Part shown: positions 56,919 to 64,000 of the stretch, in pieces
Layout: every line of letters begins with the position of its first letter
How positions within the stretch are numbered: position 1 is the first letter of the stretch
NCBI GenBank assembly: GCA_029246415.1
Contig: JAQWNF010000007.1
Location: forward strand, 22,056 to 86,055
Direction of reading: 5' to 3'
DNA from: Glaciecola sp.
GTDB taxonomy: Bacteria; Pseudomonadota; Gammaproteobacteria; Enterobacterales; Alteromonadaceae
Length of the DNA: 64,000 bases
Translations under genes and position numbers: made by a program
The notes under the pieces: generated by a model
Databases searched by the model: none
What the model was told of the DNA's origin: nothing
Seen by the model: only the letters and a program-made list of their open reading frames with translations

Positions 56919-57002
56919 CTAATATTTTTTACACTCTGATTCAGTTAAAAGAGAATCAGCACGTTTAATATACTCTGGAAGCTCAGCGATGGTAATTTGC
57001 AT
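56919..57002 (-). pseudogene. Truncated HigB/RelE toxin remnant
   Basis: A frame of 27 codons, MQITIAELPEYIKRADSLL to ECKKY, then TAG. It matches the first helix of the RelE-type toxins that pair with NadS/HigA antitoxins (ELPEFIKRAEKLL form), but about 80 residues are gone. It ends 24 bases before the antitoxin start, the normal spacing. The toxin is surely dead. Confidence 0.7.
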
Positions 57003-57174
57003 ATTTAGATTATAATCCAATGGATTACTTAAATCAAAGATATAATAGGTGCCCGAACACTAAGCCTTAGATCCTTGCGCACAATGGTGAAGGTCGATCG
57101 AAAAATCACTGCTAAATTATATGTAACTGCCCATCAAATCATAGTGTTGATATGTAATAGCTAATCATCTTTGT

Positions 57175-57243
57175 ATTTTTTGATGTGGTGTGATATGTTT
57201 TGATATATAACCCATTATCATTGATACATCAAGGTACATCAAA
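57175..57243 (+). promoter_or_regulatory. Promoter/operator region of hipBA with phased TGAT repeats
   Basis: TGATGTGGTG, TGATATGTTT and TGATATATAA begin at 57181, 57191 and 57201, exactly ten bases apart, on one face of the helix. Two TACATCAA repeats follow just before the hipB start at 57244. They are likely HipB binding sites. Confidence 0.55.
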
Positions 57244-57555
57244 ATGAGCTATGTAACAGAGCAGATACTAGAAAGCCTTCGAGAAGCTCGGGTACGCAAA
57301 GGTTTTAGCCAAAGAGCGCTGAGCGCGCGTTCTGGTGTGCCTCAAAGCCATATATCGAAAATCGAGTCTGGCGGCGTTGATTTAAGAATGTCCAGTTTGA
57401 TTGCACTTGCCCGTGTACTCGACCTAGAATTATTTGTCGCACCCAAAAAGTCTATACCTGCCATTAAGTCAATCATTCATAGCAGCCAAGGGAGCATCGA
57501 CGAAGGTGAGGCAATGTCGCCTGCATATCGGTTAGAGGAAGACGACGATGACTAA
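57244..57555 (+). CDS. hipB: HipB-like antitoxin/repressor
   Basis: A 103-residue XRE-family protein. The helix-turn-helix is at about residues 16-55 (RKGFSQRALSARSGVPQSHISKIESGGVDLRM), and the acidic C-terminal tail (EEDDDD) could contact the toxin. It binds operator DNA and HipA. Its stop overlaps the hipA start by eight bases, giving coupling. Confidence 0.88.
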   Translation: MSYVTEQILESLREARVRKGFSQRALSARSGVPQSHISKIESGGVDLRMSSLIALARVLDLELFVAPKKSIPAIKSIIHSSQGSIDEGEAMSPAYRLEEDDDD

Positions 57556-58777
57556 TCATGTTTCTACGCTCAACGTGTTGCTCTACGGTGAGCCCATCGC
57601 AACGATTACCAACGTGGGTAATGACAGAACGCTGTTTGCTTTTATGGATTCGTACATTTATGACGAATCACGGCCTGTGTTAGGGCTTAGTTTTAAAGAT
57701 CCGCTAGGTGGCTTACTGACTAATTTCAAACCGACGCAAGCTAAGTTAACCCCTTTTTTCTCTAACCTTTTACCAGAAGAAACTATGCGAAATTACCTGG
57801 CAGAGCGTGCCGGTGTTAATCCAGCGCGGGAGTTTTTCCTATTATGGGTACTGGGACAGGATTTAGCAGGCGCGATCACGGTTGAACCAGCAGATGGTGA
57901 AGCTTTACCACCTAATGTTCATCAAGACACAGAAGATGCAACGAAAACAGACGGCCCAATGCGTTTTTCATTGGCGGGAGTGCAATTGAAGTTTTCAGCT
58001 ATGCAGCAGGCAAATGGCGGTATGACGATCCCAGCAACCGGCCAAGGTGGATCTTGGATTGTAAAATTACCGTCATCTCGATTTGAAGCTGTGCCAGAAA
58101 ATGAATATTCGATGATGGAACTGGCTAGAATGTTGGGAATGGACGTACCAGAAACGCAGTTGCTCCCTATTAATCAGATTGCTAATATCCCAAATGGCAT
58201 TGGCAAATTTGGTGACTCATTTAACAATGCTCAGGCGTTTGTGATCAAGCGTTTCGACCGTGCAGAGGGTCAAGCTGTGCACATTGAGGACTTTGCACAA
58301 GTGTTTGGCGTTTATCCTGAAGATAAATACAAAAAAGCGAGTATGCGGAATATTGCACAGGTTATCGGCATTGAAGGGCAAGACGACGATATTACAGAAT
58401 TGACTCGCCGATTGGTGTTCAATACGCTAATTGGAAATGCCGATATGCATTTAAAAAATTGGTCTGTGATCTACAAAGATAAGCGCACAGCGTCTATTGC
58501 ACCTGCTTATGACTTTGTTTCAACCATTGCTTATATCCCAGATGATAGTGCATCGCTAAAGGTAAGTCGAAGCAAAAAGTTCGAAGATTTCACGCTGGAT
58601 GAACTATCACACTTGGCGGCTAAAGCCATGTTGCCAGAAAAATTGGTGTTAAATACCGCAAAGCAAACTGTCGCAGACTTTCATGAGGTATGGGCGAAAG
58701 AAAAAGCGCATTTACCCCTGACTAAGTCAGTGATTAAAGCCATCGAGACACACTTAAAAATCATACCGCTGCGCTGA
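57548..58777 (+). CDS. hipA: HipA-like serine/threonine kinase toxin
   Basis: A 409-residue HipA kinase. It has an N-terminal HipA couple domain, an SLAGVQLK loop at 141-148 (S141 being the likely autophosphorylation site), the catalytic D299 in GNADMHLKN and the metal-binding D322 in AYDFV. HipA kinases phosphorylate aminoacyl-tRNA synthetases (GltX in E. coli) and cause persistence. All key residues are present, so the module looks functional. A scrap of another antidote gene follows at 58812. Confidence 0.88.
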   Translation: MTNHVSTLNVLLYGEPIATITNVGNDRTLFAFMDSYIYDESRPVLGLSFKDPLGGLLTNFKPTQAKLTPFFSNLLPEETMRNYLAERAGVNPAREFFLLWVLGQDLAGAITVEPADGEALPPNVHQDTEDATKTDGPMRFSLAGVQLKFSAMQQANGGMTIPATGQGGSWIVKLPSSRFEAVPENEYSMMELARMLGMDVPETQLLPINQIANIPNGIGKFGDSFNNAQAFVIKRFDRAEGQAVHIEDFAQVFGVYPEDKYKKASMRNIAQVIGIEGQDDDITELTRRLVFNTLIGNADMHLKNWSVIYKDKRTASIAPAYDFVSTIAYIPDDSASLKVSRSKKFEDFTLDELSHLAAKAMLPEKLVLNTAKQTVADFHEVWAKEKAHLPLTKSVIKAIETHLKIIPLR

Positions 58778-58811
58778 ATCACGAGTCGCTAGAGCGTGCA
58801 TAAGAAGTGTT

Positions 58812-58856
58812 GAAAAAGTGATGAAAGTGCTTAATGTTGATATACACATGGCATAA
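58812..58856 (+). pseudogene. 3' scrap of an addiction-module antidote gene
   Basis: The 15-codon frame EKVMKVLNVDIHMA then TAA is nearly identical at the DNA level to the end of the gene at 60045-60314 (KKVMKVLNIDIKV). The shared block AAAAAGTGATGAAAGTGC and the bases after it run for about 30 bases with one difference. Confidence 0.65.
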
Positions 58857-58880
58857 AATTTCTCAGGATAGACGCCCTAT

Positions 58881-58902
58881 TATTGTGATACTATTGTGAT
58901 AC
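58881..58902 (+). promoter_or_regulatory. Tandem 11-bp operator candidate of phd-parE
   Basis: TATTGTGATAC is repeated perfectly and head-to-tail at 58881 and 58892, 29 bases before the antitoxin start. Spacing of one helical turn suggests repressor sites overlapping the promoter. Confidence 0.6.
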
Positions 58903-58930
58903 ATTTTTTGATGTTTAAATAGGATTTCTC

Positions 58931-59188
58931 ATGAGAGTTGAACTTGTTACGACGCTTAAGCGTCAAGCCACTAAAATTTTAGCGGATCTTCATATATCTA
59001 AAGAACCAGTGTTAATTACTGAACATGGTCAACCATCTGCCTATTTAGTCGATGTTGATGATTATGAGTTTATGCAACAGCGAATGGCAATTCTTGAAGG
59101 CGTTGCTCGCGGTGAACAAGCAATTAAAAATGGTCATACATTTTCAAATCAAGAAGCAAAAGAGAAAATGAGCAAGTGGCTGAAATAG
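58931..59188 (+). CDS. Phd/YefM-type antitoxin
   Basis: An 85-residue antitoxin. The N-terminal RVELVTTLKRQATKILADLH and the HGQPSAYLVDVDDYEFM block are the Phd fold; the C-terminal part (NGHTFSNQEAKEKMSKWL) would cover the toxin. It overlaps the ParE toxin by 13 bases. It is not close to the other Phd proteins of the window. Confidence 0.87.
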   Translation: MRVELVTTLKRQATKILADLHISKEPVLITEHGQPSAYLVDVDDYEFMQQRMAILEGVARGEQAIKNGHTFSNQEAKEKMSKWLK

Positions 59189-59475
59189 TTTGGACATCAA
59201 CAGCTCTAGACGACTTAAACGATATAGCTGAGTATATTGCTTTAAGTAACCTTTCCGCGGCTAAGAAATTGACTCAAAAAGTATTTGAGAAAATATCCAG
59301 ATTAGAAGACTATCCTGAATCAGGTAAGAGACCACAGGAATTAATTAACTTAAATTATCGTGAAGTCATTGTTAATCCTTGTCGTATTTTCTATAAAGTA
59401 GATGGTGACAAAGTTTATATTTTGCATGTAATGCGGCAAGAAAGAGAACTTCGTAGATTTCTTCTACGGAGTTAA
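59176..59475 (+). CDS. RelE/ParE-family toxin
   Basis: A 99-residue ParE-like toxin: IVWTSTALDDLNDIAEYIAL at the N-terminus, LEDYPESGKRPQEL in the middle and REVIVNPCRIFYKVDGDKVYILHVMRQER at the end are family hallmarks. ParE members poison DNA gyrase; RelE members cut mRNA at the ribosome, and the sequence is more ParE-like. The module appears complete. Confidence 0.88.
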   Translation: MAEIVWTSTALDDLNDIAEYIALSNLSAAKKLTQKVFEKISRLEDYPESGKRPQELINLNYREVIVNPCRIFYKVDGDKVYILHVMRQERELRRFLLRS

Positions 59476-59493
59476 ATACGGCTAATCGGGTAG

Positions 59494-59781
59494 TCAGAGA
59501 TCTCTAACCTCCAGCCCCACAACACTGCGACCATTGGTCGACTTATCGCTTCGCTATCATCGTTTTATCATCTATTAAATCTTAAAGATATTACCAAACA
59601 CGCTGATATCGCGTTGCTGTTCAAGAAAATCAGGCGAAAAAAAGGCTCAGCACAAGTTCAAGCAGAGCCTCTCACCGACAATGTAAAAATGACCCATCAA
59701 GCATTAATCAAATTTTACAAGATATCCAATACCGCAGTCATGGGATTTGATGGATTGATGGTTAGTGGGATTAATCGTTAA
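59494..59781 (+). pseudogene. Tyrosine recombinase (integrase) fragment
   Basis: A 95-codon frame with no start codon at its left end. The text NTATIGRLIASLSSFYHLLNL, then KDITKHADIALLFKKIRRKK and AEPLTDNVK, is the core-binding region of phage-type tyrosine recombinases (NTIRRRLAALS, KGIRR, APLT pattern). After PLTDN the sequence leaves the family and stops, so the catalytic domain is missing. It lies between phd-parE and the orphan antidote gene. It supports past mobility of this island. Confidence 0.5.
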
Positions 59782-59996
59782 AACGGCTTTTTTTATCGCT
59801 CAACAAAGTGATGTTGGCGAGTCTCGACCTATCAATCGGCGAGCGGACAAAAGAATGAAGCTAATTGACTGACGACGACAGTATTAAGGATAACCCTGCA
59901 ATTGCCTTATCAGTAAACTTCATCATTATTAAAAAGCGTTGTCCCTGCTAATTAGTACGCTTAATAAAAGGAGTTTTCGCTATCAGACTTGAATAA

Positions 59997-60012
59997 GTAG
60001 CTTTTAAGCTAC
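59997..60012. promoter_or_regulatory. Palindromic operator candidate of the antidote gene
   Basis: GTAGCTTTTAAGCTAC has perfect 7-bp arms and lies 33 bases before the gene at 60045. It is the likely autoregulatory site. Confidence 0.55.
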
Positions 60013-60044
60013 ACTGTATTAATGAACAGGTCGAGATATAGTTT

Positions 60045-60314
60045 ATGAAAACCAAACCATTTCATCCATTTGACTACATGGAAACTCAGGAAGAAATTAA
60101 CGAATTTTTGATTGAGTGTTTCAATGATGATGATCCTAAGGTATTTATTGGAGCACTCAATAATCTAGTAAAGAAACATGGAGTGGCTGATATTGCAGAA
60201 ACAATTGGTGTTAATCGTGAGAGTTTGTATAAATCATTTAATGGTAAAGTTAGTCCGCGATGGGACACTATCAAAAAAGTGATGAAAGTGCTTAATATTG
60301 ATATAAAGGTTTAG
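60045..60314 (+). CDS. Addiction-module antidote protein (HigA-like), orphan
   Basis: An 89-residue antidote protein of the COG3636 group: FHPFDYMETQEEINEFL at the N-terminus, then a helix-turn-helix at about residues 48-75 (GVADIAETIGVNRESLYKSFNGKVSPRW) and KVMKVLNIDIKV at the end. The normal toxin (a HigB-like killer protein) is encoded just upstream in relatives, but 59782-60044 holds none. The antidote is therefore an orphan, with its own promoter and palindrome. Confidence 0.85.
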   Translation: MKTKPFHPFDYMETQEEINEFLIECFNDDDPKVFIGALNNLVKKHGVADIAETIGVNRESLYKSFNGKVSPRWDTIKKVMKVLNIDIKV

Positions 60315-60355
60315 TAATCCAATTGAGCACCCTAACTCTAAATGCAAGAAGGAGG

Positions 60356-60655
60356 TTACTTTAAGTGTTTTTGTGGTAGTTGTGATTGTCCAAGGACTGC
60401 AACGATCAAAATAAGACACTCTTCTTTAATGAAGTAAGCCGTGTGTCTGCCAATGGGAAAATAAAAGCCATTTGGATATAGGTCATCACAGCTTTTTCCA
60501 ACATCCGGATTCTCAGCGAGCATCTGAAATCCAGAAAGAAGTGTACCTCTGTAGTCGTGCCAATGCATTTCTGAAAAATTTGTAATTGTGTAACTTTTGA
60601 TTTTTCGTAAATGAATCTGAGCTAATTTACTAAGTTTATATTCGGAATTTTGCAT
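60356..60655 (-). CDS. RelE/ParE-family toxin (second module)
   Basis: A 99-residue ParE-type toxin: EYKLSKLAQIHLRKIKSYTI, LAENPDVGKSCDDLYPNGFYFPIGRHTAYFI, and a C-terminal IVAVLGQSQLPQKHL. The GRHTAYF segment resembles the ParE2 group. It lies seven bases after its antitoxin on the minus strand and faces the orphan antidote gene. Confidence 0.86.
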   Translation of the reverse strand: MQNSEYKLSKLAQIHLRKIKSYTITNFSEMHWHDYRGTLLSGFQMLAENPDVGKSCDDLYPNGFYFPIGRHTAYFIKEECLILIVAVLGQSQLPQKHLK

Positions 60656-60662
60656 ACTTTAG

Positions 60663-60905
60663 TTATAACGTGTTTAAAAAGTTTTTACCGTCGACCACGT
60701 TATTTTTTGCGAAGTCTTCTTTCGCCGACTCAAAGCAGTGTATTATGTATTCAGCTTTCATAGCTTCAAGCTCTTCATAGTCTTTAATCGACATCACAAC
60801 AACAGCATCTTTGCTGTTCTTGCTGATTTTAATTGGTTCACGTTGAGCGTTTAGAAGTAGCTCACCGAAATTACGTTTAGCATCATTTGCTGTTAATGTA
60901 TTCAT
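60663..60905 (-). CDS. Phd/YefM-type antitoxin (second module)
   Basis: An 80-residue antitoxin: TLTANDAKRNFGELLLNAQREPIKISKNSKDAVVVMS is the Phd/YefM DNA-binding part, EELEAMKAEY the dimer helix. The C-terminal tail ends DGKNFLNTL. Together with the downstream toxin it forms an intact module. A GCACA/TGTGC palindrome upstream is the probable operator. Confidence 0.88.
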   Translation of the reverse strand: MNTLTANDAKRNFGELLLNAQREPIKISKNSKDAVVVMSIKDYEELEAMKAEYIIHCFESAKEDFAKNNVVDGKNFLNTL

Positions 60906-60949
60906 TAGTAAGATCCAAATTTATGATTGTGGTTGCATTATAGCCTAAC

Positions 60950-60962
60950 GCACAAAATGTGC
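60950..60962. promoter_or_regulatory. Palindromic operator candidate of the second phd-parE
   Basis: GCACAAAATGTGC has perfect 5-bp arms; TTTGTGCG about 22 bases further is another half-site. It lies 45 bases upstream of the antitoxin start. Confidence 0.5.
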
Positions 60963-61018
60963 AAATTAATCAAATCGCGCTATTTGTGCGGTAAGGTATG
61001 TCCGTCCGGTAAACACCA

Positions 61019-61105
61019 CTAATCGAGACTAACGTTCCAAGGTAATAATGTGCCGATATCGTATTTGCGGGTAGCTTCAGGTTGTATCCTTACATTTTCA
61101 AACAT
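61019..61105 (-). pseudogene. Possible transposase C-terminal scrap
   Basis: A 28-codon frame ending RKYDIGTLLPWNVSLD. The LLPWN ending recalls the C-terminus of some IS66-type transposases. The frame starts one base inside the end of the antitoxin scrap. The match is short and the call is tentative. Confidence 0.25.
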
Positions 61106-61206
61106 TATTTATTAATGATCCTTGATTTCATCTCGTCCCAACTTGAACTAGCATCTGGATTTTTTTCAAATTGTATTACACGGCGGTTAAGCTCAGCCTT
61201 TTGTGT
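61105..61206 (-). pseudogene. Addiction-module component (TIGR02574-like) C-terminal scrap
   Basis: A 33-codon frame without a start, reading QKAELNRRVIQFEKNPDASS then SWDEMKSRI. This is the C-terminal pattern of the small antitoxins of the putative addiction-module component family (ELDRRLxxYExNPxxxxSWxEVKxRI). The N-terminal half is missing. Confidence 0.55.
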
Positions 61207-61420
61207 TTAGTCATTTGAGAGAATAAGTGTAATTGATAATGCCACCGTGTAACACGGCGCATCACCTAAGCCAAACCCTATCGCATAGGGCATTCAGAAT
61301 CTACTGACCTTCAGAACAGTTCGAAATTGCAAAAATATCTGATAATCAAACCAAGTAGATTATAAATAGAACCCGAAAAAATCATCCCAGTTATCCACTA
61401 CCGTTACACACCTTAATGAT

Positions 61421-61466
61421 CCCTTAGCACCGTCATGACCACTTAACAGCTCCTGAAAATCTTACG
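61421..61466. repeat. Dispersed palindromic element, copy D (degenerate)
   Basis: CCCTTAGCACCGTCATGACC, then ACTTAACAGC and TCCTGAAAATCTTACG. The centre CATGACCACTTAACAG is identical to copy C, while the arms have drifted. The surrounding stretch 61207-62096 has no gene that I can support. Confidence 0.6.
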
Positions 61467-62042
61467 CCTTAAACGTCGCTTGTTATGTACCTAGTGCAAT
61501 GCACTAACACTGTATATTAGCGCTGTGTGTCACCGCTGTGTATTTGGGGTTCGATTACAAAAAAACAGCGGGTCATTTTACCTTGTCGCTGGCACTACCT
61601 ACCTCTTCAACAATTGCAATTTCTACACTGTAGTCATTTGTTTATTTACATCCTCGGAAATTTTTTAACTCACTCGATGACTTAATACAATGCAAAATTA
61701 ATTCATCATAAAAAACAATGATTTGCGTGAATCTAACAAAAAAAACCAAAAAAGTTCAAGAAAAATGAAAACGCGTCCTACTTTAGAGAATAAGGGCTGT
61801 ATGGACTGAAGCGCGTTGCTCAGTGTGTCAAACAAGAGCACAGCAACACAGAGGTAGTAAATGCCATCCAACGATTGGCATAGATAGGTAAGTTCTACAC
61901 TGATCAATGAACCCCGATTTGGGTTCATCACACGCTTAGCTCACAGCATGAGTTAAGCCTATTAAAGTGATTAATATATTAAAGAGAATATGAAAGAAGG
62001 CGGAAAGATGAAAACAACACAACAGTTACACTGTAGTGGTCA

Positions 62043-62064
62043 AGCGATAAGGGCACTTATCGCT
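62043..62064. other. Perfect hairpin downstream of the dehydratase gene
   Basis: AGCGATAAG and CTTATCGCT form a 9-bp stem with a four-base loop, 33 bases after the stop codon at 62097. No T-tract follows on the minus strand, so termination is uncertain. Confidence 0.4.
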
Positions 62065-62096
62065 CATTAAATCATTTGGCTTTGTTTTGTTACTTT

Positions 62097-64000
62097 TTAT
62101 GGTTTATCTGAAGTACTACCCGTCTTACGCAGTTCAAATGGGACAATTTTCGACTTGTTTTCGGCGGTATCTTGATAATTAAGTACCGGGGAGACTTGCT
62201 TTGCCATATATAACCTATCGACGATGGGGTCGTTAGGCTTATAGGCGGTAGGCGCGTCAATCAGTATGTCGCGTATAGCTTGGTGGTCAAACTCATGGCA
62301 GGCTGTGTCCAGTTGTTTGATGATGGTGTTCAGCTCATCCCATGGTAGCATCAACTCTTGGGCTGTCATGATACACGGGTGTGAGGTCTCATCCACATTA
62401 TCGCCTATCAATAACTCTTCATATAACTTCTCGCCAGGTCGAAGGCCTGTTGTGGTAATAGCAATATCCCCATGAGGGTTCATTTTATCTTGTAACTCTA
62501 AACCTGAGAGACGAATGAGCTTTACGGCCAGGTCATAAATCTTAACCGGCTCGCCCATATCAAGTACAAACACGTCGCCGCCCTTGCCCATTGCGCCAGC
62601 TTGTAAGACTAACTGCGCTGCCTCAGGAATGGTCATAAAATAGCGCGTGATGTCATTGTGCGTGAGTGTTATTGGGCCACCACCTTTAATTTGCTGTCTA
62701 AATAGCGGGACCACCGAGCCTGATGAGCCCAGTACATTGCCAAAACGTACCATACAAAAACGCGTCGTTGATTGCTCTTTGGATAGCGCTTGTAATACCA
62801 GCTCAGCCATGCGCTTGGTCGCCCCCATAATATTGGTCGGCCTGACCGCTTTATCGGTAGAAACCAATACAAAGGTGTCCACTTTGGCAGCAATCGCCGC
62901 TTGTGCACAATACAGGGTACCAAAGATATTGTTACGCACCCCTTCTACCGTATTATTCTCAACCAATGGCACATGCTTGTACGCTGCGGCGTGATACACA
63001 GTATCAACTTTGAATGCCTTCATGACATTTTCAAGTCGGTTAACACGCTGTACTGAGCCGATTAGCGGGATGATTTCCACATTCACCTGCGCATTAGCCG
63101 CAAGCTCATTCAACTCTCTATCGATGGAATATAAACCGTATTCTGATAGCTCAAACAATACCAGTGTACTGGGTTGTAATTGAATGATTTGACGACACAA
63201 CTCTGAGCCAATGGAGCCGCCAGCACCAGTGACCATGACGATTTTATGGTAGATATTAGATTGCAACAAATCACTGCGCGGAGAAATCGCATCACGTCCG
63301 AGTAAATCCTCAATCTCAACGTCTTTTATCTCATCTGTCGCTGCTTTTCCCTCGATGACATCTTTGATATTAGGAATGGTTTGAACCGCAACGCCAAAGC
63401 CCTCTAATTGACTTAATATAACTTTACGTTGTGAACGTGAAATACTTGGTAAGGCCAATAATATTTTTTGTACATGCTCATTTTTGAGGACTTGATGTAA
63501 TTGGTCAACACCAATAACCTTAATACCTTGAATAATACTGCCTCGTTTATCCTTATCATCATCAATAAACGCAATTGGCATGTAATCAGCGCCGCTGTTT
63601 AAGCCAATCGCTAATTGTCGACCCGCACTGCCAGCCCCATAAATGAGGACAGATTGTTTAATCTCACCGATTAAACTACTATAAATGGCGCGCAATAATA
63701 AACGAGAGCCACCGATAAACATCAAGGCCAGGGCAAAATAAATAATGGGGACAGATTTTGGTAAGCTAGCGGATAAAAAGAAATCACTGACCATTAACAC
63801 CGATGTCGAGCCTGCTATGGCAGCGACAATTGACCACATGGCCTGAGAGGATAAATAACGAAGAATGGCACGGTATAAACCAAATTTCATGAAAATAGCA
63901 ACACTGACCGGCACCATTACGAGTGCGACTTGCCAATAGCCTGACTCTAAAAATATAGATGTACTTTCAACACGAAGAAGCAATGCGCCCCAGAAAGCCA
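62097..64000 (-). CDS. Membrane nucleotide-sugar 4,6-dehydratase (WbpM/PglF/CapD family), 5' end outside the window
   Basis: A polysaccharide biosynthesis protein, over 630 residues in view and open to the right edge. The visible N-terminal part has membrane helices (VALVMVPVSVAIFMKFG onward), followed by a first Rossmann region (IYGAGSAGRQLAIGL) and the catalytic dehydratase domain with VTGAGGSIGSELCRQI, VSTDKAVRPTNIMGATKRMAEL (catalytic region) and GLRPGEKLYEELL. Such enzymes make 4-keto-6-deoxy-HexNAc for O-antigen, capsule or glycoprotein glycans. It is probably the last gene of a surface-glycan locus that continues to the right. Confidence 0.9.
   Translation of the reverse strand, partial: AFWGALLLRVESTSIFLESGYWQVALVMVPVSVAIFMKFGLYRAILRYLSSQAMWSIVAAIAGSTSVLMVSDFFLSASLPKSVPIIYFALALMFIGGSRLLLRAIYSSLIGEIKQSVLIYGAGSAGRQLAIGLNSGADYMPIAFIDDDKDKRGSIIQGIKVIGVDQLHQVLKNEHVQKILLALPSISRSQRKVILSQLEGFGVAVQTIPNIKDVIEGKAATDEIKDVEIEDLLGRDAISPRSDLLQSNIYHKIVMVTGAGGSIGSELCRQIIQLQPSTLVLFELSEYGLYSIDRELNELAANAQVNVEIIPLIGSVQRVNRLENVMKAFKVDTVYHAAAYKHVPLVENNTVEGVRNNIFGTLYCAQAAIAAKVDTFVLVSTDKAVRPTNIMGATKRMAELVLQALSKEQSTTRFCMVRFGNVLGSSGSVVPLFRQQIKGGGPITLTHNDITRYFMTIPEAAQLVLQAGAMGKGGDVFVLDMGEPVKIYDLAVKLIRLSGLELQDKMNPHGDIAITTTGLRPGEKLYEELLIGDNVDETSHPCIMTAQELMLPWDELNTIIKQLDTACHEFDHQAIRDILIDAPTAYKPNDPIVDRLYMAKQVSPVLNYQDTAENKSKIVPFELRKTGSTSDKP

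Noticed and set aside
56600..60910. Integron-like cassette array because of the many toxin-antitoxin modules
   Set aside because: Gene orientations are mixed and no recurring attC-like site was found between modules.
61698..61931. A 77-codon minus-strand frame in the gene-free stretch before the dehydratase
   Set aside because: Composition is odd (aromatic and Leu-rich, FFLLDSRKSLFFMMN end), there is no Shine-Dalgarno and no recognisable domain; AT-rich intergenic DNA explains it.
62008..62067. A short plus-strand peptide (MKTTQQLHCSG and onward)
   Set aside because: Fewer than 25 codons, no similarity known, and it runs into the hairpin; it cannot be supported.
61207..62096. A polysaccharide-locus JUMPstart element near the dehydratase
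   Set aside because: I could not find the conserved JUMPstart sequence on either strand.

Overview
The window is from a marine-type gammaproteobacterium, most likely of the order Alteromonadales. The grounds are gene order (yeaG-yeaH-spoVR; aroC-prmB divergent from smrB; prfB-lysS; holD-rimI near prfC), protein flavour, a PEP-CTERM-like exported protein with a PrsT-type TPR protein, and moderately AT-rich DNA. No rRNA, tRNA or CRISPR array was recognised. The species cannot be fixed from the sequence alone.

Positions 1-20.6 kb are ordinary chromosomal backbone: a stress kinase operon (end of yeaG, yeaH, spoVR), an MFS permease with aroC and prmB, smrB, a small membrane protein, a lytic-transglycosylase lipoprotein, gshA, an Hpt phosphotransfer protein, a pseudouridine synthase with a panE-like reductase, lysS-prfB (with the programmed frameshift), a flavin reductase, argS and prfC. 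From 20.7 to 25.2 kb a type IV toxin-antitoxin pair (AbiEi/AbiEii) and a divergent hybrid histidine kinase lie between prfC and rimI-holD, a locus that is more compact in Escherichia coli. Then come nfeD and a stomatin-like gene, propionyl-CoA synthetase with acrylyl-CoA reductase, and a phosphohexomutase. After a GAF pseudogene, a four-gene group (class II aldolase, enolase-superfamily dehydratase, lactonase-type amidohydrolase, SDR dehydrogenase) could form a complete non-phosphorylating sugar-acid pathway.

From about 37 kb the DNA turns accessory and scarred. pseB is intact but pseC has an internal deletion. A RES-Xre toxin-antitoxin pair, an orphan Phd antitoxin, a frameshifted prsT and a PEP-CTERM-like protein with a damaged 5' end follow. 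galU is flanked by two direct copies of a ~200-bp repeat, and a ~47-bp palindromic element occurs four times between 37 and 61.5 kb.

Positions 48.5-61.2 kb form a defence island. A second, COG4849-type nucleotidyltransferase/AbiEi pair is followed by a four-gene condensin-like operon that I read as a divergent Wadjet/MksBEF anti-plasmid system in the unusual order D-C-A-B with a short Toprim subunit. Next to it are higA with a truncated higB, hipBA, phd-parE, an orphan antidote gene, a second phd-parE, and fragments of a tyrosine recombinase, an addiction-module gene and possibly a transposase. The window ends inside a membrane-bound nucleotide-sugar dehydratase (WbpM/PglF family), so a surface-polysaccharide locus probably continues beyond the right edge.
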